Positions 12,901 through 24,900 of a DNA stretch of 64,000 nt are shown one piece after another (the stretch's first letter is position 1; each line of letters begins with the position of its first letter). The stretch comes from Leuctra nigra (lineage: Eukaryota > Arthropoda > Insecta > Plecoptera > Leuctridae), in assembly GCA_934045905.1 (NCBI GenBank), contig OW203762.1, positions 46,587,411 to 46,651,410 on the forward strand, in the 5' to 3' direction. The notes beneath the pieces were generated by a model that had not been told where the DNA came from, made no database searches, and saw only the letters and a list, made by a program, of their open reading frames with translations. A program made the translations under genes and the position numbers.

Positions 12901-15900
12901 ACATCTTCAAAATTAAAAACCGGACAATTATTCTACTTCTCTTAAAAATAAAGTATTAGTAAGCATTAACATATTTCAACATATATTTCAAGCATATTTC
13001 ACCCCCGCAAGTCATAGTGTCCTTGCTTGTCTATAGATATAGAGGATGAGAGCGGGGGAAGGGTAGGGGGAGTTGTTTGCTTCCCTCCAAGGTTGCTTTG
13101 ACCATTGACAATAGAAAGGGATAGAGTACCTGCGCTTAAAAAACGATGTATCAAAATTATCAATAATTGAGAAATTGATGTGCACGATCACCTAGATTTA
13201 AGGACAATTAATGTATTCGTTTTTTATTTTTGAAAATCGATTAACTATTACCTATAGGTAAATTAGAAGTAAAATGTCACACTTACGTTCACTTATTTTT
13301 ATGAACAATGAATGAATGTTTTATGTACGATGATTAATTTAAAAACTATCAACACGGGGGGCATTGGGGGAAAGAAAGTATTTTTAGTTGTGATTATCTT
13401 GATTGTTGGTACTAGTTAAAGTGTTCGTTCATCATCAAGACAAGTTTTCAATTTTTATTTATTGTATGAAAATTGTTTGTGTTTTAGTTGCTGCTCTGCG
13501 AAATAAGATCCTACACAACTGTATGAAGAAAGATGATGTCTACGGCTGGTGCCTTGGCTGCGAAACGCATCAGACTTGAATTTACGTTTGTAATTTTTGT
13601 ATATTTGTGTCAATCAATTCTAAAACCAATAAATAAATTATTCGTTTAAATCAAAATTAATTATTTCCTCCCTTCGTTTCCCTGAAATAATAATTAAAAA
13701 TATTAATCAATTAATTAATTACCAATAAATAATCAAATTATGAATATTTAGTAGGAAGGGGGTGGGGGAAGGGGGCGGGATTCAATGCAGGAATGGTATC
13801 CGCATTGTATCCGATATGTAACGGAATGGTGTCCAAAATGTAACAGAATGGCGTCCGATATGTATCAGAATGGCGTCCGAAAGATATCAGAATTCTGTCC
13901 GCAATGTGTCAGAATAGTGTTCGAAACGTATCGTTTTGATGCCGGTCCAGTGTAGTACGCTCATCTAGACTTTTAGTGAGTGTCATATTCGTGACGGAAT
14001 AGACGCGGATATGTGACTGCTTGGTGTCCGCTGTCCGATAACAAATAGGAGGTGGCCCGGCGGACACAATTTTGCCGGGCCAGTGCCAACGTGCGACACC
14101 GGACCGGCGCCGTTGGTAGGCATCGGCCCGGCACAAATCTGACACTCTGTGTTTGCTGGGATAATATAATATTGGAGTAGTCTTTCATATTCAAACTAGA
14201 AACGGGTAGTAGTATAAATCAACAGTAGGTAGATCATCTAATTATTGCCTTGAAAATTGAAAAAAAGAATCTTGTAAAAGGTGTGAAAAACGAACCTAGT
14301 GTTGCCAAATTCGAACTGGTTTGCACGACTCCAATTTTATCAGAGAATTTGCCTTTATGTCTCAGGGACCAACTTGATGAGAGCCGACGCTATGTTCTGT
14401 TCCGACTGTTGGAAAGATATTACTTCGCCGTGGACTCGCTTGCCTTCCCACTGCCGCAGGGATTTACCTCGTTCTACACTTACCTTGGCTATCGAGCTCT
14501 CTCCTTCTCCATGTTCCTGCAATATGTTCAGCGCAACGTCTTCGAGCTGCAGGTCGACGTCATGAAGGTCATCATGGCAGGTGAGTCTCACCTTCACCGT
14601 ATGCTTCATTTGCACCATCATTACAAGCAATTGTAGTTCATATTTACTAGAAGGAGTAATTTCATGTTGAAACTTATTAGGTACCTAGATTAAATAATAA
14701 ATTGTCTTCTAGTCTCTGTAAAAGTGGTGATTCATGACATTGATATCGTACATTCTCTCGATTTAATTCAAGAGAATGTAGGATATCAATGTCATGAATC
14801 ACCACTTTTGGGGTGTAAGTTTGAGCCCATGTATCTAGGTGTATAGGTACCTAGGTACCTATTATTATAAGTTTTGCTAAATTACCTATTTTGTGTAGAA
14901 GCAATTTTTTCTAAACTTCTCTTGATATAATTTTGTCTGCTAAAAGGTGAAGTTTTTAAGCATCATCTTAGTTAAGAAGTAGGTAGATATGTAGGAGGAT
15001 TTATACTCCATTTGAGGTCTTCAGAAAATTCAGTTTTCATAATGTTTTTGTTTTAATTTGTCTACAGATTACAAACAATATGATTAATTTTATTTTTTTA
15101 CTTTTAGTTTTATCTCACTGTTTGATGTGTAGATAGACAATAATTAGAGCCAGTTTTAAATGGTGATGCGCGAATTCGCGAATTGTTCTGATTGCACTAT
15201 TTTCTTCTACTAAAATCCATTTCATTGTGTATAGATCCCAAATCTACCATTTTTACATCGCGAAAAAAAACGAAATCCAACCCTGATCGCGATATTCAAC
15301 ATTTTCCGCGAAATGACCACGAAATAAAGGTTTTCTATTAAAATTACTGCTTTATCCCCCTAACAGGTCACACAACAACAAACGAAACCAGTTTCTTTCC
15401 ATGTGCTACTCACTCAACCCCCTCCCCCTCGCCAGACACTTTGCTACCCACCCTCAAAGTGAACCAGACCAGTCTAACCAGTTAATGATGCCTCCAGGCT
15501 GCTTTGTTTTGCGCCCCTATCTGTTCAAGGTCGACCGGTTTTCCCAACCCCCCTTCCACCCTCAACCAGTCGCAACTATTTATCAATAGTCTACTTACAC
15601 AGAAGGATATTTTGGAACAATTACTGCACTGAAAATTGTTGGATTGGGAAAGAAAATATCTTGTCAAACTATACATTTTGCATCATGAAATTTTAAATAT
15701 GTATCATCTATACAGAGAAAATGTGGGTTGGGGAAAAGACAGTACAGAGCATTAAAGACGCCATTCTAGACAAGCCTATTTCAGTGCTAATAGTGCATGA
15801 CCCATCCATTCCAATCCCTCCTCCAAAGTGGCATACATGTTTTTTATCAAATTATGGTTTCTGGGGGCTATTACAATGTGTTTTATAACCAATTTAATAT

Positions 15901-18900
15901 CACCACAAAATCGCGAAATCCCTCTTCCAGAAAAAACACAAAAACGAAATTGATGATTTTAAAAACGAATTTTTAGAAATAAAATCACCATTTAAAACTG
16001 GCTCTAACAATAATATAACTAGGTAATAAGCTAGAACTAGATTTCATCGTGTGCATGATGCGTAAAATATCATTCTCCATTTTAGTTGGACACCTCCAGG
16101 GTTATAATATGAACATGATACTTCGATTAAAGACATGCCCAAGAACAAGATAATGATTATAGTTTTAATCGTGACAAAAAGTTCCTGGATTTCTATCTCC
16201 AATATCTGCTCCCTGTTATGCAGACACGGAAGACACGCGTGAAGGCGTCAACAAGAAGCTGCGTCTTCTACTGCTGCTCCCTCGATCCCGAGCTAAGCGC
16301 CTACTCAACCAGTGGACGCATCCGGTCAGTCTCATGTTACGGGCACGAGAACACGCTGTGAACATCTTGTCCGGCATGGAAGGCAACAGAGCACGCGCAC
16401 ATCCGCAACAGAAAGCGCGCACTGCACAGCTTATGGCTACCAGAGGTATGATCAAGTTGTCACATGATCAGCGGTGGCAAGTTCAATAGTGATGATTAAA
16501 GTGACTTGACCTACACTTCCCCCACCCCCATCATCCCCCATCATCCCCCATCATCAGAAAGTCAAGATGGCGGCCGTCTAGTGGAGCCTGTATTTTCTGC
16601 TGCTTTTAATCATCAACTATTTGTATTATCTACTCAAAGGTCAAAGTGAGTGATCAACTTAAGAAATTTAATAAGTTTTCCGTGTGTTCCATCAATTTTT
16701 TAACTACAATTACTTCAGTTACTGATCAAATGGATCCAAAACAAATCCAGCCATGCTGGCTTCAACTCAGCCCAGGGCTCCAGCATGCCTGTGAGGCAAA
16801 CTCAACAAGTCAGCAGGTGATTAATTCAATTCTAGTATATGAAATCAACCTCATTAAGTCAACTGTTTCACATCTACTCTCTCAATCATCCATTGTAGAT
16901 ATCTCTTATCTGCACGCCTCAAACAACTCAAATAACTGCAAAAACTTCAACCACAACAACAAGAATGAAGATAGCATCAACCTCACAGCACCTACCCCCA
17001 ACAGGTGTGAGAGTAGCACCAGACAGTCAGTCCAACACCCAAAAACAACATTCATCAGGCGTGAAGCTAGAATCACACAGTCAGTCCAACATCCAAAAAC
17101 AAAAACCAGAACTTTCCATCCAAACAACAGCCCCTCAACCCATCTGACAGAAACAATTGGTGACATATTTGACTCACATCCATCAATGCCCCTAGTTCAC
17201 TGCATTTCTGCTGATTTGGCACTCAGCAAGGGCCTTGCCTTGTCAATCAGAGAAAAATATGGAGGAATCGACAAATTGAAAAGTCAGAATCCGGAAGTCG
17301 GGAAAGTCCTGATACAGCAACACAACGACCGCACCATCTTCCACATGGTAACCAAAAGAAAAAGGTTTCACAAACCAGACATCAGAGACCTCAAGATCAC
17401 CCTTCTGCAGCTGATGTCCCTGTGCAAAGCCAACCACATCACTCACATCGCTCTACCACGCATCGCATGCGGTCACGACAAGAAGACATGGCACATCATC
17501 AAGCCTATGCTGGCAGAGATCCTCCGAGAGTCCAACATACATGCAACCATCTTCTACCTTCAGCAATCAAGGAGAGACCTCGATACGGTCGATATTACCA
17601 AATGGATCAATCCTCCTCACCCCCTAGATCCAATCCATCCTGAAAACCAAAGTTGCCAATCTAAAAAGCACAAGCAACAAGATGCAGCTACCGCAGTCAT
17701 CCCGGCCATCTCTACAAGAAACTACACTGTTCCGGTCTCATCAGCTAGTCCGACATCGTGCCTCGGAAAGACCGATACCCATTACCTGAATCAAGACGAC
17801 TCCATCTTCCCCCTAGTCGACTTATCATTCAATCCACCAGCAAAAGAAAATCCCAGTCAAGTTCCTGGTCAAGAGAAAAAAATAATTTTCGATGCAGCTT
17901 CTTGCCTGATCGACCTATTTTCCAGTCCAGCCCCAAGTCTCATCCACTCAGCGAGCCAAGATGGAATGGACAGCACAGTACACAGCCAATTTCCACTGAT
18001 CACCAGCACTCAACTGCAGCTCACACCATCAAGTGCTAGAATCACAAAGCAGTGCTCCAACACACCCACAAAGCCTTCTACTCTGCCCGAGCCTGCTGCC
18101 AACGTAATCCCCGACCCAGTCGTCGTGACAGCAAAGCCATCTGCGAATGCGGTCACCGGCCCAGTTGTCGTGACAGCGAAGCCAGCAGCGAATGCGGTCA
18201 CCGGACAAGTCGTCGTGACAGCAAAGCCAGCAGTGAATGCGGTCCCCGGCCCAGTCGTCGTGACAGTGAAGCCAGCAGCGAATGCGGTCCCCGGCTCAGT
18301 CGTCGTGACAGCGAAGCCAGCTGCGAATGCGGTCACCGGCCAAGTCGTCGTGACAGCGAAGCCAGCAGCGAATGCGGTCACCAGCCCAGTCGTCGTGACA
18401 GCAAAGCCAGCTGTAAACAAAGCAATGTATTGCTCGGAAGCCTGCCGTGATCTGTCACAGACGGAAAGCCACGATTTGGAATGTGCAGTTCCGACTAGTC
18501 CGCCACAAACATCCGAACCGCAGACAAGAGCCTCACCAGCAGCTGACCTGCTGACAGCCTTCTCTCCAGAGTCTGTCACGCTGACGCGCCCGACTTCAGC
18601 TTCAATCCCCAAACTCCCTAAGATAATTACTTCTTCTTCAACAGTGCGATCCCAACCCTCCCGATCCTCCAAGGACAGGCACAGTGTCATCCGGCGTAGG
18701 GATTTTCAGCCAACCAAACTAGCTCGAACAAATCCCTGACAGGTTTTGCAAACTCTGCTGCCTCCATAATCTCACTCAACATCCAGTCCGCCCAAAACAA
18801 AATAGAAGAACTTGAACTCCTAACCACCGACCACAGTCCAGACATTCTCTGTTTGTCTGAGCACTGGCTTTCCTCATCCAACAATTCCTTCAATATACCC

Positions 18901-21900
18901 AACTATTGTACCTCGAGTATCTACCATCGCTCCTCCTCTTCCCATGGTGGCGTGGCCATCTTTTCGAAGCCTACTGCTTCAGTCATTCCGATCCCCAACC
19001 TCCATTCTTTCTGTATAGATAAAGTGTTTGAATGCACTGGTGTGACGTGGAAGCACTCTACCTCGTCCACCATGGTGGTCCTCTCCACATATCGCTCCCC
19101 TTCAGCAGACGCGGCAACCTTCCTCAGTATCCTAGAGCGTGTGCTTATCAGTGTGACCAAACAGTTCCCAAAAGCTCACCTTACGGTCTGCGGTGACTTC
19201 AACATCGACATACTGGTACCTTCCAAGATCACCACTACGTTCCTGGACCTTCTCCACTCCTTCCATCTCACAGAAACCATTGCCTCCCCCACTCGGATCA
19301 CTCTGAGCACCTCCACCCTTATAGACAATATATTCACCACTCTCAACCAGTCCGCCTACTCCGCTTCCCTATTTGACAGCGGACTCTCAGACCATATGGC
19401 CCTTACCCTCTCTCTTAACATACCGCCTTCTCTAGACGAACCGGATCATAAAATCCAGAAGAGAATCTTCTCCGAGGCCAATTCCAACAAATTTCACTCC
19501 CTACTCCAAGAAGAAGCCTGGGAACACCTCTCCTCGTCCCCGGATCTCAATGACATGTACTCCACTTTCATCAACACGTTCCTATCCCACTTCAATCAGG
19601 CCTTTCCCTTCAAAAAGACGAAAAAATCTCCCAATCCCACAAAGAGATGGATCACTGCTGAAATCCGTCAGACGGCCGACGAGCTTCGTAGCCTACATCT
19701 CCTCCTCAGAACCAATCCTAGCTGCCATATCCTGAAGTCCAAATATCACTCCCTTAAGAAATCTCACAGCAAAAACATCCGTCTCCCCAAGCGCCTATTC
19801 TTTGACAATCTCATTGAAGCCTCCAACAATAGATCCAAAACCTCCTGGAACATTATCAAAACTCTTTCCACGCCAACTCAACATCCCACTAACCTCATGC
19901 TTCTCATCAATGGCAAAGAGACTACTGAGCCGCTCACCCTGGCCAATCACCTGAACGACTTCTTCATCACTTCAGGTGACGTCGCCCCTCCTTTGTCCAC
20001 AGCCATTCTGTCCCATCTACCGCCGGTGACCAGCTCCACTTGTCGCCCACCTCTCTCCCTCCGTCCCACTACGCCGTACGAACTGATTCATCTGGCCAAA
20101 TCCATGCGCGCTAAGTTCTCCAGTGGTCCCGATGGTGTTCCTGGTTCTGTGCTAGCAAGATGCATGGCTCATGTTGCTGAGCCTCTCTCCCTCATTATCA
20201 ACCGCTCATTCTCCTCTGGCATCTTCCCCGATCAACTCAAAATGTCTCACATCATCCCTATCCATAAAAAGGGAAAGAAATCTGACATTAACAACTATCG
20301 ACCCATATCTCTCCTCTCTTCTTTCTCCAAAATCATTGAAAAAGTCATCCTAGACCGTCTGACCTCCTATCTTTCAGACCACTCCATCCTTGCCGACTGC
20401 CAACATGGCTTCCAAAAACGTAAATCTACAGGTACGGCAATATACCAATTCCTCACCACACTCCATGCTGCACTCGACAAGGGGGACCACTCAATAGGCC
20501 TCTTCTATGACTTGTCGAAGGCATTCGACACCATCGACCACTGCCTCCTCCTTCACAAGCTGGAGCTCTGTGGCATAACGGGTCTGGCCAATCGACTGAT
20601 ATCCTCTTTCCTAACCAACCGCTCGCAGACAGTGATCATCCCTTCCAACAAACCGCGCTCTCCATCTCTCATCACCTCCTCCTCTAAACTAATTCGCTGC
20701 GGTGTCCCTCAAGGTTCCGTTCTTGCTCCAACACTCTTCCTCGTCTATGTGAACGACCTCCCTGACCTCATCACCTACGGCAACCTCTTTCAGTTCGCTG
20801 ATGATACGAACCACCTCCTTACAGCTCCTAAATCCAAATCATTCCTTTCCCTCATCGAGACAGCCAATGAGCAGGCAGCAATCATGTCATCTTACTGCTC
20901 GAACAATAAGCTCGCTCTCCAACCCTCCAAAACAACCTTCATCAACTTCCACACCCAATCTCACAAGCCGTCTATCTCTCCCCTAATCCGCATCAATGAC
21001 CACATTATTCCGAGCACCCCATCCATAAAATTCCTGGGCATCCATCTAACTGCTACCCTCAATTGGTCTACGCACATCCAACACACGGTCTCCAAAATCC
21101 AGAGTAGCTGATCTTCACATTTCTTGTTGCCTTCCTCTCCATTACTAGTGTCTCACTCTTTTCCTGACTTATTCGCATACCGTATTCTTCAGTCATCTGG
21201 CTCCATCTATCAATCTTTTCTTGAACACATTCGCTGGTTTCTCCCCACACTACGATATCATCTGCATATACCAGTGTATTCGTCTCCTGGTCTTCGCTTG
21301 GTTCTACTTTTCTCAGCAGCTCGTCCATGACAATGACAAATAGTGTTGGGGAAAGAACGCTGCCCTGTCGAAGTCCTTCCTTCACCTCAAACCATCCTGT
21401 CTTCCCCTCCACTGTTTGTACACAGCTCTCGTTCTTCTCATATGTGCTCTTGATTCTCTCAATCAGACCCAATCCCACCCCCTTCCGCTTCAGACATTCC
21501 CATACTTTCTTCCTTGGTAGGCGATCGTAGGCCTTTTCCAAGTCTAGAAAAACCATGTACAGTTTTTCTCCACTCTCCCACTTTCTCTCCATGACTTGTC
21601 GGATAGTGAATATTGGATCAATGGTTGATCTGCCTGGCCTGAACCCATATTGTTCCTCCCTGAGCTTTTCCTCTACTACTTCTTTCAGTCTAAATTCCAC
21701 CACTTTTTCGAATACTTTGGCACATTGACACATCAAAGTAATTCCCCTGTAGTTGCTGCACTTCTTCCTGTCACCCTTTTTGTAGATTGGTACAATCACT
21801 CCCTTTCTCCAATCGTCCGGTATGGTCCTCTGTTTCCATGCCGCACTCATTACTCGAAACAACCATCTTTTTCCTATTTCCCCAGCAGCTCTTACCATCT

Positions 21901-24900
21901 CCACTGTTATCTCATCTATTCCGGGTGATCGACCATTCTTCATCTCGTTTAGCGCTTTCTCCACTTCTCCCTCTCTCAAAGCACACTTCTCCTCTTCCTC
22001 GTTCTCACTCTGTAGTATTCCACTACTTTCTGGTAGTGCCACTCCATCAACATTCAATAGTTCCTTGAAGTACTCTTTCCACAGTGCCTGTACTTCTACT
22101 GGGTCATTGATCAATCCTCCGCAAGCATCCACCATGCATGCCTGTCCAACTTTTCTTGTCCTCTTTTCCTTTATTATGCCATAAAGCATCTTTTTATTGC
22201 CTTCAAAATCCGTTTCTAGTTTACCAGCAAGTTCTTCCATGGACTTCTTCTTTTCTTCTTCTACTGTCTCTCTTACTCGTATTTTCCACCTTCGGTATTC
22301 GGCCTTGTTGAGGGTAGATCTATCGGCCTCGTACGTTTGCCAGGCGGTTCTCTTCTGACGCACTGCTTCTCGGACTATTTCATTCCACCACGGTGTTTCC
22401 TTCTTCTTGCTTCTCCCACTTGATCGCCCACAAACTTCTTCTGCACTTTCCACAAATACCTTCTTAAATGTTTGCCATTCCTCTTCCACCTGTCCCACTT
22501 CCCCTATTCTCTCACTGCTTGCAATCTTCTCTCTGAACTCCTGTCGTACTGTATGGGATTGCAGTTTCCACACTTTGATTCTGCCATTCTTTTTACTTCT
22601 TCTCTTGGCGGCGTGGTCCTTCTTGACGCTAAATTTTCCAACTAGCAGCCTATGATCGCTATCTAGGGCCACTGAAGGGATAACCTCAACATCCTCCAAG
22701 AATCTCCTTAATTCCTTCCCCACACATATGTAATCGATAACGGATTCGGTAGCCTCTTCGCCGTGTCCATATCGCGTAATCTTCTTTCTTTTTTCCTTAT
22801 GAAACATACTGTTTCCTACCTGCAGCCCGTTTCTTCCGCACATTTCTAACATCTTCTCTCCCTCTACATTCCTCTTTCCCCATCCATGGTGCCCCATGAC
22901 CCCTTCAACTCCTGTCCTGTCCTCCCCAATGTGTGCGTTAAAATCCCCCATCACTATTATGGTATTGGATGTGATGTTGTTCTCCAGTTCCTGGATGAAG
23001 ATCTCCTTCTCCGCTGCTGGCCGTCCTGTCTGTGGCGCATATACTTGTATTATGTCAACCTTCACCTTGTTCTTCATTAACAGGCTAGCTTTGATGCTTC
23101 TTTCACTATGGTTTTCCACCCCGACAATTAGACCTCTCAGTTTCGGGCTTACCACAAACCCCACTCCATTCCTCCCTTCAGCCCCCCCTGACCAGAATAG
23201 TTTATATCCTCCTCTGCACTCTTTCTCCCCCACTCCCTTCCATTTTGTTTCACTCATACCCAATAACTCTATTTTTCTTTCTTCCATCATGTCTATTATC
23301 TCTTCAATTTTTCCATTTAATGTCACAATGTTCAGTGTACCTATTTTGACAACATTGCCCTTCCTCACCTTTCTTACAGGTCGGTTGCGTCCAATCCCCT
23401 TACCTCCTGTCTCTCCCACTCTGCCGGCCCCTATTTTTTCTTTCTCCACACCACCAGACTCCGAAAACCCACTGCCATTCGCCCATCCACCTTTTCTTCA
23501 ACAGTCTTTCGCAAATTAGCTCCAATCCTTTCGTGCCACTCCCATCTCCTATCTTCCCTTCTTGGCCTCTTTCCAATGACGTGCCACACTCCATTCTCCT
23601 GGCACACGTCCCTCCGGGTATTATTTACCTCTCTGGGCCATATTCCCTGGTGTGTCAGCATACCAGACAAGAAGAGTTTGGTGTCTGGTCCAAACTTTTC
23701 CTTTGCTGCATTAATCAGTTGCCTGGTATCTTGCTCTATCTCATCCCTGCTCTTCCCATCCCTGAGGGGATATATTTATATTATTATATATTATATATTA
23801 TATATTATATATATTATATATATATATATATATATATTATATTATATATATTATTATATAATATATATATTATATATTTATATAAATATATAATTATTAG
23901 GGATGTCGGCGGGTACCCGGGTACCCGGGCGGTTCCGGGTAATCAATTACTCGGGTAATAAATAATAATCGCAAATACCAAAAAAAAAAAAAAAAAAAAA
24001 AAAAATTTTTTTTTTTTTTTTTTAAGAGTGTAGTTGAAATACATTTGTTTACGCACAGTTATCAGCTGCGTCTCAAGGGGAAGCTCAACGACCTTGCTTG
24101 CTCTGGGTGGTGAGAGAGGAATGGGCAAGGAGGGGTGAAATCATGTGTTGAGAGTAGGAAGCATGGGAAAAATGCGTCTGTATTTTTTTTTTCAATCACA
24201 CTGTAGCACAGTGAAAAAGTTGAGTCCTGGGTAGAAAGGTGCACAAATTCGTGTTTTCTTATGATTGAAGTTGTTAGTTATCAAAGAATGTTATCATGTC
24301 CTCCTGTCCTGTTTTCTCAAATTATTTTCAAGGACAAGCACACAGATGGCCCTGAGAGAGGGTCATTTTCTCCTCTCACGCAGCTAAGTGCCACGTGTTT
24401 ATTTACCTAAACCTCTACCCCTTTACCAAGCCACCCTACACCAAAAAAAAATAAAAAATTTAGGGGGGGTTCAATTACCCGATTCCGACCCGAGTATTTA
24501 TGACGGGTACCCGATTCCTGATTTTTGGACCCGCCGACATCCCTAATAAATATATAGGTTGTGGGTTTCTAATCCCACTCAAGGAAAATCTTTTATCTTG
24601 CAATTGGTATTTATTCGTAAATTCATACAAAAAATATATTTATAAATACTATTCACATATTTATTATTTACACATATTTTACATATTTACACAGCATTTT
24701 TCGAAAAACCAGTTTCAAGTACAGGGGTGCAGACTATAGGCACCGAGTGTTCGCCACGAGTGAGAGAAATTAGCAACTTTTGTGGGAAGATCGTCAACTG
24801 TTTTATTTCTCATTGGCCGTGACCTAGCAACCGATCAGATGTCAACAAATGTACTCAAAATATTTCGGAATCAAACTAAGTCGCGCAAATTAATATTGTG

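Larger units (their letters stand above)
16545..21112 (+). mobile_element. LINE with macrodomain ORF1, 3' end missing
   Basis: A C-rich leader with three copies of CATCCCC precedes two overlapping ORFs: ORF1 at 16730-18739 and ORF2 (endonuclease plus reverse transcriptase) to 21111. The right edge abuts an opposite-strand LINE at about 21112, where ORF2 ends early in the domain after the polymerase core. It is inserted in an intron of the plus-strand gene. The 5' edge is approximate. Confidence 0.8.

Noticed and set aside
18010..18690. 226-aa repetitive frame opposite ORF1 and a 132-aa frame on the same strand
   Set aside because: Both are shadows of the 45-bp tandem repeat in ORF1.
23533..23958. 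141-aa frame running through the TA microsatellite
   Set aside because: It is an Ile/Tyr run made by the microsatellite.
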